Shown: positions 1 through 12,772, counted from the stretch's first letter. The stretch is DNA of 64,000 bases from Bostrychus sinensis (GCA_020698575.1 CM036245.1:11037979-11101978); one strand, 5' to 3'. Made by a program: numbers and translations. The notes: a model not told the origin generated them from the letters alone.

Positions 1-2240
1 CTCGTAACACACTATCTCTGCTCTGCGAAAGAAATAAAAATGATGAAAAACTGCACAGATCCTGGTTTTGGAAGATTTTTTTTTTTTTTTTAATAAAAGC
101 TGATTTCATTTGGAAAGCAGATAGCGCGGAACGACAGTCGCCTCGGCAGAAGACAATAATGTTGTCGGTGATGCATGAGTGACGTTATGTGGCACCATAA
201 TTACACTTACTCAATTATTCCGCACATTACTTTTTGCCTTCATGCGCGATACGGCTGCATCAATCTTAAATGTGTCTATCTGGAGTTGATGATGGATTGC
301 GTTTGAGCGTCGCTGTGATGTTTATTGCGGTTTTATTGTTTTCAGACTTTTAGATATTATATACAGCAGTGTGCAAAAGTCTTAGATAGATTTTGAAGAA
401 AGGCTATGAACAAAGAAAGATGTCTCAATGTACAAAAACACAAGCACTTAAAGAAATAGATATAGTGCCCAGACCTGGACTCAAACTTCAAAGATCTTCT
501 AGTTCAGGAGTAAATGCTCTTTCCAATGAGCCACAAAAACCCTTAAACTATCTCAAAATGGTACAGAATCCCTTAAAAGTCTCCTGCATCTAAACATTGA
601 CCTGGAAACATGACGGCAACAATCTTAAAGGGAAACTAATTAAGGCGAGACACTGAAAGTGAATAGGAAATTTTATTTTTAACTCACAGATATCAATGTG
701 ACACTTTTACTATGGATTACTTATGTAAATATAGGAAAGAAATGTATGGCAAGTTTAGTTTTTTTATGTAAAATTTGGCAAATGTGCATACTTGAGCCAG
801 GTTTAATATTCTTGGTTTATTTTGCCGACATGTTCCATAAAAAAGCTTTTACAAAGAAAATTATGGATATCTTGTTTTGTCTTTCAGTAAATTAGAAAAT
901 AGCAATGACAGCCTTAAAAAAAAAAAAAAAAAAAAACTAATTTCATGTTGTTTTTAGAAGTAAAATACTCAGTAAATCAGGCTAAACACATTTTTCTGTA
1001 AAAGCCTTCAAAATATTGTTGGTTAAAAGAATGGACAATTTGGTTCTTGCTACTGAAGTGGAGATTTCTGACTCAGAGTGTGAGAATAACTCATTTTGAG
1101 AAAACAGCCTTTGAAATTAATATTTCCAATAGAAATCTATGGAGATAAGTGACTAAATGTATTACACTAAGCACCTTAAACCATAGTTTTGACAGTTTAT
1201 TTCAGTGTTAAAGCCTGATGTTAATGAAGCAAACTTGCCAAAAACCTGACATTTTGCGTGTAGTGTTTCCCCTTAAACAGCTTGAGAGTCAGTGTGATGG
1301 CTGAATGAGTTGTTGCTGGGGGAATAAAGCCCCCTGCACCTCCCCCTGGTGTATCTTGGCAAAAAAACAGTCCTTGCAAGAATGGGAGAACCAACCCACT
1401 GCATCCCTGAAGTCTCCGGTCGTGCGAGAAAGCAACACAGACAGAGTCAGACATGACAACAAGCTAGTGATGGTTTTATTTCTTAGATGTTGGTCATAGC
1501 GGCCAGCAGAGCAAGCAGAGCGGCCAAAAGGCAGAGGAAACCTTTGTGCAGATACGAGGAGGAGAAAACCAGAGTCAAGCCGAGCGAGGAGTCACACAGG
1601 GGTCAACCAGAACCAGACTCAATCAAAGAAGAAATGAGCAAAGTTGCATGGCTCTGCTTTGAATATGTCTATCCTGAGTTAACAGCATTCAAGTTAAGCT
1701 CTGATTTTATTGTTTTTTTTTTTCAGCCCTTCCTCTTTCAGATATTGCACAGCTCCTCCTCTGTGAACACCTGCCCACTAAATTAGTTTCCGATCTTTTT
1801 CGTCTGTTCGACCATGTCTTTGGCCCTTCTCCCCTGAGGTGTTGGTTTAGTTCATTTACCATGTTTCTCCCACTTCACTCTCTCCGCTCCCTTTGTCCTC
1901 TGCTCCTACCCTTTCATCTTTCAGTCTGTATTGATTTCTTCTGTCAATAGGATGCCTCACATGAATACAAACAAGCCTATTTGCATGGTTGCCAATCAAT
2001 AAAAAAAAAAATCCAGGGACAATTCTTACAATAAATGCATTGTTTGACCGTGGCCATTTATAGAAGATTGGCTGAAATGACAGATGTATTTGTATTTGGA
2101 CTTAGGGAACTTTGTCCGTCAATTTGATGCAATTTAGCAGCATCAGTGACGTGCGTGGCCATCTAAAAGCACAGTAGAGATACTGGGATGATGTTAGACT
2201 TTGTTCTGGGCAAATTAGAGACCATTTACTCTAACAACAA
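1..2240. other. AT-rich intronic sequence, mostly unclassified
   Basis: No exon found. It contains homopolymer tracts (A/T runs near 70, 915 and 1720) and a SINE fragment at about 430-600. The block 1425-1580 shares the motif TTTATTTCTTAGATGTTGG with 28170-28190. The segment at about 360-400 resembles a Tc1/mariner terminus (CAGTGTGCAAAAGTCTTAGA). The remainder shows nothing I can name. Confidence 0.5.
430..600 (-). mobile_element. tRNA-derived SINE fragment (family 1)
   Basis: Read on the minus strand, the segment from about 533 down to 460 resembles a tRNA: GTGGCTCATTGGAAAGAGC looks like an A-box region, and GTTTGAGTCCAG resembles a B box. Related copies lie at about 34236-34340, 51945-52035 and 56221-56310, so this is a dispersed SINE head rather than a functional tRNA gene. 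Confidence 0.55.
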
Positions 2241-2244
2241 TTGA

Positions 2245-3010
2245 ATCTGCTGCATTTTACATGAAGACAGCATTCTCACGCTACAAAAACGAAACGCCGG
2301 TTCACCACTGTTCCTGGTTTGGACCACTTCTGACATCGTCGAGCCATTACAATTTGTCCCTTGTCAAACTCACTCCAATCCTTACACTTACCCATTTTTT
2401 ATGCTTATCAACTTTCAGGACAAAATATTAACTTGCTTCTTAAAGGGGCTAGATTGTGCACAAGTTACCGTTTTTCAGCTTTCCACCATGTTATAATGTT
2501 GTTTCCTCATCAAAAACATACCTGGAGTTGAGTTTTGCTTCATTCATGCCTCTGTGACTAATTCTAAAGTCTCTGACACTGAGTTTCGTAAGCCTCAAAA
2601 CGCACGGTTCTACTCCGCCCACTCCAGGAAGCACTGACCAGTCAACAAGCCCTCTACATCCAGTCTGCTCTCATTCATTCTTACAAAACACTGTGTACAG
2701 CTCTGTTTCCACTGCTGTTTTTTTAGTATTTTTGGCATTTTACAAAAAGTTCAAGGCTGTTTTTTTTTCTCCGTGTTTTTGTACAAAAAGAGCTGCCCTC
2801 TGCTGCCCTCTTCATCTGTTTCTTTATGGCAGTAGTAAATTATTTATGAAAACACTTTATTTTAGTCACATTTTTAAAGGTTGGAAAACGTGCAATGCTG
2901 TTCTAGAGATGACAAAACTTGTTTAAAAAGATAAATAAAAGTATAATATATCCCGTGTAATATATCATACCACTAAGAAGGTACCAATGGTCATAATGTT
3001 ATGCCTGATT
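2245..3010 (+). mobile_element. Tc1/mariner-like remnant (GATCAGGCATAACATTATGACC family), interrupted
   Basis: The right end reads GGTCATAATGTTATGCCTGAT (2988-3008). The left part, with CTTACACTTACCCATTTTT and GGACAAAATATTAACTTGC, matches the internal part of the other copy at 46785-46992. The copy is split by a TTAA-flanked MITE at about 2440-2960. No intact transposase. Confidence 0.7.
2440..2960 (+). mobile_element. TTAA-type MITE (TTAAAGGG family), copy 1
   Basis: Starts TTAAAGGGGC and ends in a sequence whose reverse complement resembles TTAAAGGGATATATTAT. It contains the recurrent core ATGTTATAATGTT, TTTTGATGAGGG-like text and CTCTGCTGGTCTCTTCACC-like text, found also at 25440-25975, 36645-37115, 41935-42220 and 53512-54030. 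A terminal TTAA suggests a piggyBac- or Kolobok-type origin (inference). Confidence 0.6.
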
Positions 3011-3500
3011 TATTTATTTATTGAAGTCAGTAGATAAACACGCTGTCTTTTGATGCATGGCCTCTTCTGCAGAAAAGCAGTAAGCTATGGCAGTGGTCAG
3101 CTCACAAAAACATTCACAGAAACAGTTAGTGACCTGATATGAGCCCGGGATAAGGACTTACAGGCCTGAGGTACAGACAGAGGAGTTGTTATGAGTGATA
3201 TGTGCAGCCCCTGTACAGAGCGTGCTCTTAGGAACCAGACCGTCAGAGCGGGTCTAAATTTAGAAGCCTCTTTAGGAGCAGTCATCTATCATTCAACACA
3301 AGCCCTCCCACGAGAGCCAGACTTCAGCGCAGGGAAAATGGTCACATACTGTAGACAAGAGAGACACTTTCTACTGTGTCTTTTGTAGTTCAGAGTGGTT
3401 GAAGTGGGGCATTATGACTTTAAACCTAGAGTACAAAGTATGTCAAGAAAAGTATGATGTTTTTACCAAACAGGAGGTGGAAGAACTATGTGTTCAAGTA
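3010..3500. other. unclassified intronic sequence
   Basis: No coding signal and no repeat I recognise. Short open frames on both strands lack any family resemblance. Confidence 0.5.
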
Positions 3501-4010
3501 CACTATATTCCTAAAAGTATTTGCTCACCCAACCAAATAACTGAGTGCAGGTGTTCCAAACACTTCCATGAACACAGGTGGACAAAATCAAGCACCTAGG
3601 CTGCAGCTTTGTGGAAAACTTTGTGGGAACAGTTTGGGGATGGATGTGTTCCATTTCGCAGACTTCACCAGGGCACAAAGCACGGTCCATAAAGACATGG
3701 ATGAGTGAGTTTGGTGTGGAAGAACTTGACTGGGCTGCACAGAGGTCTGACAGAACACCTTTGGGATGAATTAGAGTGAAGATTGCGCGCCAGGCCTTCT
3801 CGTCCAACATCAGTGTCTGACCTCACAAATGTGCTTCTGGAAGAATGGTCAAAAATTCCCATAAACCTCCTAAACCTTGGAGCATTCCCAGAGGAGTTGA
3901 AGCTGTTATAGATACAAAGGGTAGGTTGACGTCATATTAAACCTTATGGATTAAGAATTAAGTTCATGTGCATAAAAGGCAGGTGAGCAAATACTTTTGG
4001 CAATATAGTG
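3501..4010 (+). mobile_element. Tc1-like transposon, deleted copy with transposase remnant
   Basis: The termini are CACTATATTCCTAAAAGTAT and its near inverse ending GGCAATATAGTG, flanked by TA on both sides (3499-3500, 4011-4012) as expected for Tc1/mariner. The plus strand retains broken text of the transposase C-terminal catalytic region (HKARSIKTWMSEFGVEELDW, then a frameshifted SDL-like segment). At 510 bp it is a shortened, dead copy. Related copies are at about 34660-35010 and 60741-61993. Confidence 0.85.
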
Positions 4011-4112
4011 TATAAGTAATGATATTAAGTCAAGTACAAGTAAAGTACTCAACGGAATTCTTACTTGAATAAATGTAGAAAAAAAAAAGCTGTACAGATA
4101 ATACCTTATACT

Positions 4113-4412
4113 TAGGTGTCACGATGGCATAGGTTGGTATGGTTAGCACTCCTGCCTCACAGCAAGAAGCTCCCAGGTTCAATTCCCAGACAGGGTGTGG
4201 CCTTTTCGTGTGGAGTTTGCATGTTCTCCCTGTGTCTGCATAGGTTTCCTGTGGGTGCTCCGGTTTCCACCACCACTAAAAACCTGTACTGTAGGTCCTC
4301 TAGGAATCAATAGGGGCCAGGAATCCCCTGTAAATGACATTCTGAATCTCAGTGGGACTTTCCTGGTAAATAAAGGTCAAATAAAAAAATAAAAATAAAA
4401 ATAAAAAAAACA
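4113..4412 (+). mobile_element. tRNA-derived SINE (A and B boxes, A-rich tail)
   Basis: The A-box-like TGGCATAGGTTGGTATGG is at 4125-4142 and the B box GGTTCAATTCC at 4176-4186, followed by a tRNA-unrelated body (GTGGAGTTTGCATGTTCTCC) and an (AAAAT)n tail. This layout is typical of teleost SINEs. Confidence 0.85.
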
Positions 4413-4524
4413 CTAATTGTTTTACTGTTACAAGTGAAAAATACTCATACATAGTAATAACATTACTTAAGTAAAAGTAACCTTTTTTCTTCTAAAACTA
4501 CTCAAGCAGAAGTATGATTTAGAA

Positions 4525-6422
4525 CAGTGGTTCTCAGACTTATTTCTGTTAAGAACCCCAATAAGTGTTTTTATTTTATTCATAGTTTTCAGTCACTTGA
4601 CTTTTGCATCCCATGGGAGGGCAAAACAAACATGACTACTCGCTGCATGCATGAGGAGCCGCAGTCAATTTTTAAATGGCCTGGCAGCTCAAGAAATAAT
4701 ACGACATAGACTAAAAATAGTAATACTGATGAGCTGTGATCCGAATGAGACGCCTGCTGTTGTGTTTGAGCCACAGTGAGACAGCAGCTAAGTCACTGCC
4801 AGAGGAATCCATCTCCCTGTACAGCCGCGAAGCAGCCATAAAAACACAATGAAAGTTATTTTTTCAGTCAGTGGGTTATCAACCTGAAGGACATTAGCTT
4901 CCATCATAAAAGCAAAGGTGAGTACTTCTCACTGACACACAAACTACCATTAGCTACTGCTAGCTTACTGTAGTGATTTCATTTAAATATCTTCACTCCA
5001 AACCCATAATTATCTTCTCTCTGTTTGATGGGATTCAGTACAAACAAAGGTTTGTCCCTAACTTAAAACAGTAAACTGTGTCTCTAGCTGATGTTCAGTG
5101 GTGTAATGTTAAACCAGGGCTGTCCTCCAGGAGTGATGTTAGTGTTAAAACTATGACTAGCTAATTATTACCCTTAACTATCCCTTTAACATCACTTTTT
5201 ATCTTTTACTCTGCTTTCCTTTTTTCCAATATATGTTTTTCGTTTTAGCCCTGTGTCTCAGTGACGTATCTATCTCTAAAATAGAGACTTTCTTCTAACT
5301 TTCCTCAGCTCCCATTACTCAGCAGCCATTGGGAGCGCCCATTGTTATAGTGTGTGCATGCCCATACATTTACATCACTGACCCATCCAGGATACAGACA
5401 AACTAACCTTTTTTGAGTTGCGTACCCTGTTGGGCTTTTTGCCATACAATGAGTACCCCCTCATACATGTTCATAATTCTCCAAAAAGATCTTCCAAAAA
5501 AAAAAAAAGAAAAAGAGAGAGAGAGAGAGAGAGAAAATATATAGATACCTTTAATCTCTTTTAAACTCAATAATAAAGTATTCTGCCTGTTAAAAGCAAT
5601 TGTAAAGTCCTATTACATTTACATATTTTACTATATATTTTATGTTAAAAATAAAATTAAAAAATTAAACTATAAACTCATGGTACATTTAAATTCAGTT
5701 AAATAACATCCCTTTGGAACAAGCTATTAATCCTAAAAAAAAAGACAGTGAGTCAGTGAGACTAAGACTAAACTAGGTCTAAACCAGGACTAAACCAGGT
5801 CTAAACCAGGACTAAACCAGGTCTAAACCAGGACTAAACCAGGATTAAACCAGGTCTAAACCAGGACTAAACCAGGACTAAACCAGGTCTAAACCAGGAC
5901 TAAACCAGGTCTAAACCAGGTCTAAACCAGGTCTAAACCAGGTCTAAACCAGGACTAAACCAGGTCTAAACCAGGACTAAACCAGGATTAAACCAGGTCT
6001 AAACCAGGACTAAACCAGGACTAAACCAGGTCTAAACCAGGACTAAACCAAGTCTAAACCAGGACTAAACCAGGACTAAACCAGGTCTAAACCAGGACTA
6101 AACCAGGTCTAAACCAGGACTAAACCAGGATTAAACCAGGACTAAACCAGGACTAAACCAGGTCTAAACCAGGACTAAACCAGGACTAAACCAAGTCTAA
6201 ACCAGGACTAAACCAGGACTAAACCAGGTCTAAACCAGAATGAAACCAGGTCTAAACTAGGAGCAAACTAGAAATAAACCTCAGTTGATGGACCTCAGTA
6301 TTTTCTAAAATTCTGTGTACGGCCCTGTTTGTAAATAAATCATTAAAAAAATATTCTAAGTACCTCCTGCAAAGAACTGATGTACCTCTGAGGGTCCACA
6401 TACCCCTGGTTGGGAAACACTG
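4525..6422 (+). mobile_element. hAT-like composite repeat carrying 11-bp minisatellite
   Basis: Left end CAGTGGTTCTCAGACTTA; right end ...GGTTGGGAAACACTG, the inverse of CAGTGTTTCCCAACC, a hAT-type terminus. The segment from about 5420 (GTACCCTGTTGGGCTTTTTGC) to 5710 is homologous to 63380-63600, which begins CAGTGGTTCCCAACC. It may be two hAT-like elements rather than one, and no clear 8-bp duplication was found. Confidence 0.55.
5764..6245 (+). repeat. 11-bp minisatellite (CTAAACCAGGW)n, array 1
   Basis: About 44 head-to-tail units alternating CTAAACCAGGA and CTAAACCAGGT, with occasional ATTAAACCAGG and CTAAACCAAGT variants, in plus orientation. The left edge grades into ACTAAGACTAAACTAGG. 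Confidence 0.95.
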
Positions 6423-6529
6423 TGCTAAAGAAAACAAAGTTGCTATACCAAGATGAGGTCTCAGGAAAAGTAAAAGTACATGTGTGTTTTGGAATATCAC
6501 AATGATTGCTTGCATGTTTAAAGCCATTG

Positions 6530-7260
6530 TTTCTGTAATATTTAACACAGCCTATATGACGTCAATAAGTCAGATTTTTTAGATGATGACACAGGCTTCC
6601 TCAAATCCAAACTGAAAAAGTTGGGAGACGAAGTTAGACTTTAAAGAGTCCTGATTGCAAAACAAGAGTGGGTAATTCTCAGTATCCTGCTTTTTCCGCG
6701 CCTGCCGTCCCTGTAAATCAGAGCTCTAAATAGGCAAAATTTACTAATGCGTGCCTCTTGTTTGTCTCATCTGCTCGTCTTGTTTGTGGCTGTGCATCGC
6801 GCCGCCCTCATTTGCACATTAATTTGGTGCCGAATTGGAAACAGCTGCATGTGCTATTATTTGTGCCTGTGGTGACGGTGAGTGCTCCTCGCTGCAGTTT
6901 GGGACCTGAGAGACAGAGAGAGAGGGGCTCTATGTACCTCTGCCATTTTTTATTTTTATTTTTTTACAATTTCGCAGTCAAACAGATGTTCTGCACACCT
7001 TTGCTCACAAAAGAAAAAAAAAAAAAAACAACAACACTTTTTTTCCCATTTAATATAACACATAATTTCCGAAGCTCGTCAGGTAGTGTGGTCCCTAAAC
7101 GCCCCATGGTTTACCAACAAGGAGTTCGGGACGACAGCAGTCAACAACAGGCAATTTGAAAATGCCAGATGCTTGCAGTTCAAATTGTGCTCTGGAGATG
7201 TTTTGACAATAAGTTTGAACTAGTTAGAAGCGAGCTGTGGGCGACAGAAAGGGACAAAGA
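6530..7260. other. non-repetitive block, possible conserved non-coding element
   Basis: About 6690-6900 is mixed-composition, non-repetitive sequence, including CATTTGCACATTAATTTGG and GAAACAGCTGCATGTG (an E-box-like CAGCTG). That makes it a candidate conserved element, but conservation cannot be assessed from one genome. A poly-A tract lies near 7020. Confidence 0.35.
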
Positions 7261-7317
7261 TTTGAGAAAAAATATATTTGTATTTATATTGGTTTTAGTT
7301 GAGTGAAGAGGTTTATT

Positions 7318-8115
7318 TTGGTTTTAGTCCAGGTCTGAAAGATTAGCCCTGGTTTAGTCCTGGTTTAGCCCTGGAGTAGACCTGGTTTAGTCCTGCTTTA
7401 GCCCTGGCGTAGTCCTAGTTTAGACCCGGTTTGGGCATGGTGTAGTTCTGGATTAGACCTGGTTCAGTCCCGGTTTGGTCCTGGTTTAGACATAATTTAG
7501 TTTTGATTAACCCCTGTGTTGTTCTGGTTTAGATATGGATTAATCTTAGTTTATTCTTGTTTTGGTACTAGCTTAGACCTGATTTCGTCCTGGTTTAGAC
7601 CTGACTTAGTCCTGGTTTATACCTCATTTTGTCTTGGTTTAGTCCCTGGTTAAGTCCTAGTTTAGACCTGGTTTAGTCCTGGTTTAGGCTTGGTTTAGTT
7701 CTGGTTTAGTCATGGTTTAGACCTATTTGTTCCTGACCATGGCATGGTTGAGACGTAGTTCTGTAGTTTAGTTTTGGTTAACCATGTTTTTATCCTGGTT
7801 TAGGTTTATAATTTAAGCCTAGTTTAGACCTGGTTTAGTCCTGGTTTAGAACTAGTTTAGACCCAGTTTAGTCTTGGTTTAATCCTGGTTTAGTTGTAGT
7901 TTAGTCATGGACAAGTCTTGATTTGGTACATGTTTAGACCTAGTTTAGTCCTGGTTCAGACCTAGTTTATTCCTGACTGAGACATAGTTCCGGTTTAGAC
8001 ATGCTTTAGTCTTGGTTTACACCTGATATAGTCTTGGTTTAGAACTAGTTTAGACCTGGTTTAGTCTTGGTTTTGTCCTGGTTTGGTTCCAGTTAAGTTG
8101 TGTTTTAGTAATGCC
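7318..8115 (-). repeat. 11-bp minisatellite, diverged, opposite orientation, array 2
   Basis: Degenerate units of CCTGGTTTAGT / CCTGGTTTAGA (the inverse of CTAAACCAGGW). It is much more diverged than array 1, with many substitutions and spacers, which suggests an older array. Confidence 0.85.
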
Positions 8116-8119
8116 TTTT

Positions 8120-8680
8120 TTTCTGTGTAAATCTCCACTTCATCCATTGGTTTAAACCTGGGTTCTTGAATATTTATGCTTCAAAAAAAAAAAAAAAAAA
8201 AGGCAAGAATTTGAACAAAAAAAATCTGCATCTATTGTTGAGTGAAAAGTGGTTCAGTCATTGTTGCGGCGCACAAAGGAAAAGTGGCAGGCTCCCGAAA
8301 CTCTCTCCTCATCTCCTCCCACTCAGATCAGAGAACAAACCAACGAAGCATCACAGACACAAGTCACTCAGCCTGAATATCTGTTAAAAATGTCTCTTGG
8401 AAATATTGGAAAAATCAATCAAATGTTATTCTATTGCTTTTTGAAAAGTCATTAAATCTGGAGGAAGCAACTTGGTAAAATGAAAGAACTGGATATGACT
8501 CATTGTGCAGTGTCCAAGGCTGGCTCCAAAACTATAATTTGAAGTATTTTCTTAAATTAGAGCTCACATTAACACAATGTTGAGACAGTAAAGTCACATT
8601 AGTCACAGAGACTGATCAGTGTGACTGGAAAAGGTTGCGAACTAAATTCAGATCAGGTGGAGTTAGTTGAGCTTATAATT
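8120..8680. other. AT-rich spacer between minisatellite arrays
   Basis: Contains an A tract at about 8182-8201. No exon or named repeat seen. Confidence 0.5.
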
Positions 8681-8739
8681 GTAGACTGTTTAGTACTGGT
8701 TTTTTTTTTTTTTGGTTTTTTTGTTGTTTTTTGTGTGCA

Positions 8740-9945
8740 CAGATTATGTCCTGGTTTAAGCAAGGTTAAGTCCATCTTAAGCCTTGATTTAGACCTGATT
8801 TGGTCCCATGTTAGACCTAGTTTATTTTTGGTTTATAGTCCCAGTTTAGACCTGGTTTCTGGTCTTGGTTTAGTCCTGTGTTGGTACAAGTTTAGTCCTG
8901 GTTTAGTCTCATGTTAGTCTTAGTTTAGTTTTGGTTTAGTCCTGGTTTAGTTTTGGTTTAGCTGTGATTTAGACCTGGTTTCTGGTCTTTCTGTTGGTAC
9001 AAGGTTAGTCCTGGTTTAGTCTCATATTAGTCCTAATTTAGTCCTTATTAGTCAATGTTTAGCGCTGGTTTAATCCTGTATTAATTCTACTTTAGTCCTA
9101 GTTTAGTCCCATGTTAGTCCTAGTTTTGTCCCATGTTAGTCCTAGTTTAGTTTTGGTTTAGTCAATGTTTAGTCCTGGTTTAGTCCTGTGTTAATTCTAG
9201 TTCAGTCCTGGGTTAGCCAATGTTTAGTCCTGGTTTAGTCCTGGTTTAGTCCTGATTTAGTCCTGTGTTAATTCTAGTTTAGTCCTGGTTTAGTCCTGGT
9301 TTAGTCCTGATTTAGTCCTGTGTTAATTCTAGTTTAGTCCTGGTTTAGTCCTGGTTTAGTTCTGTGTTAATTCTAGTTTAGTCCTGGTTTAGTCAATGTT
9401 TAGTCCTGGTTTAGTCCTGTGTTAATTCTAGTTTAGTCCTGGGTTAGCCAATGTTTAGTCCTGGTTTAGTCCTGTGTTAATTCTAGTTTAGTCCTGGTTT
9501 AGTCAATGTTTAGTCCTGGTTTAGTCCTGTGTTAATTCTAGTTTAGTCCTGGTTTAGTCAATGTTTAGTCCTGGTTTAGTCCTGTGTTAATTCTAGTTTA
9601 GTCCTGGTTTAGTCAATGTTTAGTCCTGGTTTAGTCCTGTGTCAATTCTAGTTTAGTCCTGGTTTAGTCAATGTTTAGTCCTGGTTTAGTCCTGTGTTAA
9701 TTCTAGTCTAGTCCTGGTTTGGTCCCGTGTTAATCCTAGTTTATTCCTGTGCTAGTCCAAGTTTAGTTTTGGTTGAGTATTGGGAGTTTAGTCTTGCCTT
9801 AATCCCTGTTCTGTCATTATTTTGTAATGCCTTAATCCCCATTTTATTAAATGTAGGTTTGTCCTGGTTTAGGCCCATTTTAGTCCATTAAAATGCCAAA
9901 TACTTTCTGAAGTGGTACTTAATGTGAAAAGTCTGAAAACCACTG
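8740..9945 (-). repeat. 11-bp minisatellite with 55-bp higher-order repeat, array 3, plus hAT-like end
   Basis: Inverse-orientation units of CCTGGTTTAGT. From about 9240 to 9710 a second-order unit of about 55 bp (five 11-mers, including TTTAGTCAATG and the variant TGTGTTAATTCTAG) is repeated about six to eight times. The right side ends GTGGTACTTAATGTGAAAAG and CTGAAAACCACTG (9933-9945), a decayed version of the CAGTGGTTCTCAAA terminus seen in other copies. Confidence 0.85.
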
Positions 9946-9949
9946 TCCT

Positions 9950-11225
9950 ATACTTTTGCTTTCGTCAGATATTTTTATAAAGTTTGTGTACTGTGTAAAA
10001 TCTGCCTCCACCTCCGTCTGTGTCCTGCATCTTCACAGTGACACTGTAATTGCAGAGGAGTGTAGAGAGAAACACACTGTCTCTCAGCCTTTCTCCAGCT
10101 TTCACTTCTCATTATAGTCATTTGCTGTAACAAAGATATATGTACAAAGCATTTTCCTGCATTTTGACACAGTCTGCGTTTCCATCCATCACAATTTAAA
10201 CTCACTCTCACTAACAATTTCATATGTTTCAACTTGTCACTTTAAAAACAGGAACTGTTTTAGAGGTAAAAGATAAATGTACTGTCCAGAGACAACTTTA
10301 AAGCAGCGCCATGGGACTTTTGCTCTCTTGGAGTCTCTTTCTGGTGGAGAAGACTCGAGAAGTCACAAGGTGGCGCTATAAAGTGGTGTTAGTTGCTCAG
10401 AGTTCAAAGTTTACAGGAAATATAATCCCTGTTATGTGTTTTTTTGCACATTTTCTCTTCAAGAAAGGCGGACATGTTAAGCCAGATAATGCCGAGACTT
10501 GTGGAGAAAGATATGTTTTAGGCAAGATGAGTAAAAACTTGAGAAATCTCCAGGGGTCACTGCTCTTCATCTGTTGCGGTCTTCCTCTTACCACATATTG
10601 TTGTATTTTGAGTGTTAGTGGCACTGTTATTGCACTATTATGCTGGTGTTTCATATTTTGCTGGTGTTTCATATTTTGCTGTCATGTTGTTTCAAGCAAG
10701 TCTACAAAAATACTATTTTTGTTCCATTTACACTTTCAAACTTTTGCACATAATTTGCATCCATTAGGCACAGAGAAAAATAACTTTGAGAAATAATTAC
10801 TCAGCTTTATAAACATCAGACAGTGTAATGAGGGTGGACATTTCCAAAGTTTTTTCAGTTGTTAACTTCTTTCCAGTCAGTCCTTACTAACTTTACTATC
10901 AGGTCATTGAGTGACCTACCCACTCTCTTAACCCCGAATTTAAACATTTGCAGCAGCAGGTTTTTAAAGGAGCGTCTGTCTAAAAGCGTCACTTTACACA
11001 GAGAGTGTCAGAGCTGCTGCTCTGTTTTACAAACTACTCATCATCTAAACACAAGGCTGTGACCACTGAGCCCCATTCTTTATCCTCCTTCATGTCCTTC
11101 TAAAATGGCTGTTTGATGTCATAATTTAGGGGGCACTGACACCGGGACAACTGTACCAAGCCCAGGCCTGGAAAGCCTCTGAAGCACAGTATTCATTTGG
11201 CTGATGAGTGCTCCTGATCCATGCC
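9950..11225. other. intronic sequence without recognisable exon
   Basis: Includes a 161-codon open frame at 10311-10796 with hydrophobic stretches but no family resemblance or splice support, so I do not call it a gene. It also includes an 18-bp duplication (GCTGGTGTTTCATATTTT) at about 10641-10678. Nothing else recognised. Confidence 0.5.
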
Positions 11226-11229
11226 CAGG

Positions 11230-11890
11230 CGCAGTACACTTTGAGCCTGGCCTGCCAGACAATGTCTTTTCCTATTCTATACAAAAAAGTTAGTCTGGTA
11301 TCCCTTAACATTTTGTTTCTGAGACAGAACAATTACAAGCGGAGTAACCAATCAGAGAAATGAGGAGCGGGACAAAAGCAGCGCACCGCTGACCCAAACA
11401 AACATGGATTCCTGCCATTTTGTTTAAAAAAAATACCAGAATACGGTGTATTATGAGCAGCTCTGTATTTATTTCTGAACAGGAACAGCAGCAGAAACCA
11501 GTCATACAAAGACTTGTGGAAGAAGTTTTTTTTTAATTTATTTATTTATTTATGTGTTTGCTAGTCATTGAATGTAAACAGGGCTTAACTGTTATTAAAA
11601 TGGCAACAAGATGAAGAAAAAAAATCACACAGAGGACCGGACAATAACACAAACTTCAGCAGAACCAACAGGTGATGAAGAAAGGCACTAAATGCCGTTA
11701 ATCAGGTCAGAGAAGTTGCCTTGGTTAGCTTTTCTGGTTTCATAAGACGTGCTGCAGATAAATGACTGTGGTTGGCCAGTTCAAAGTCAAACCAGAGAAA
11801 CGCTTCACTCCAAGAGGAACCAGACTGTCCTGCTTGTGAAAAACAAGTAGGAGAGTCTGGCTCGCCAGGCCAGTACACTTCAGGACATTA
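11230..11890. mobile_element. TIR-type DNA element, pair member 1
   Basis: Left end GCCTGGCCTGCCAGACAATG and right end ...GAGTCTGGCTCGCCAGGCC form imperfect inverted termini. The interior (CAATCAGAGAAA, CAGAATACGGTG, TATTTCTGAACAGG, GGAACCAGACTGTCCTGC) is homologous to 41250-41835. Superfamily not determined. Confidence 0.6.
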
Positions 11891-12019
11891 GCACAGTTGG
11901 AGGAGGTGGGCCTGGGCACAGCGTGCTGCTCATGCATGTGCAAACGCACCACCACGAGCAATGTCGTGTACACAACTGTTTTTCTCACAGTAAAAAGTGA
12001 ATAAAAACCATAAACACTC

Positions 12020-12770
12020 AAAACAATGCCACAGATCTACACACTCACATTTTTGAAGAGAACAGACAGCAACTTTTCAAGCCTCTCGTATCCCGCTGTG
12101 GCCTTCTCTGCTCCTCGTAACTGAGCTTATTCCAAAACGTGACAGCAGACCGTCTCTCACAAACAGGACTCAGTGAGGACTAAAATAAACATTATTTTAA
12201 GTTTCAAGTACGACATTGTGTTCCTGACCACATTTGGATGTCATTATCCCTGTCGGTTTTGACACCGTTGCTCTGGAGGTGACTTTTCATTGATTTTCTC
12301 TCAGGGCTAAAGCAGCCTGCGTCCTCATCTGACACTGCAGGTTTTTTTGTTCTAAGCCTGTGTGTGTCCGTTTATTCTTGTACGGACATTGGGCATTCTG
12401 ACTGAACATACTGCATGCCACTGCGCACCCACTGAAAAGTCTAATTTCAGCTTTTAGTTTGTCAGATTTATTTCCGACATGAATAGTTGATGGAAGTGGT
12501 CCCAGTTCACTTCGCTTGCAAAATACAGTACTTCACTCTTCACTGAAAGAGACAGTGATAGACAGGAAATGTGGGGGAGAGACAAGCGAATGACATGGGC
12601 CAAACCACTTTTTTACAGATGACTTGTAGGATATTCATACTGAGGATATGCATACATTTCTTCTTTGGTTGTCTTGCCTGGTCGTTCTAACCTAAACATC
12701 CTTTGACCCAAACATTCACTATGAACAATCTCTACATCTTCAGATCAATCAGTAATTCTAAATTGTTTAT
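12020..12770. other. unique intronic sequence
   Basis: No repeat, exon or RNA gene recognised. Confidence 0.5.
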
Positions 12771-12772
12771 AG

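Noticed and set aside
5764..9870. CRISPR-like array
   Set aside because: The repeats are contiguous 11-mers without unique spacers, in a vertebrate intron.
10311..10796. 161-codon frame with a good-looking start context
   Set aside because: No family resemblance, no splice or polyadenylation support, an overlapping open frame on the other strand, and composition like intron.
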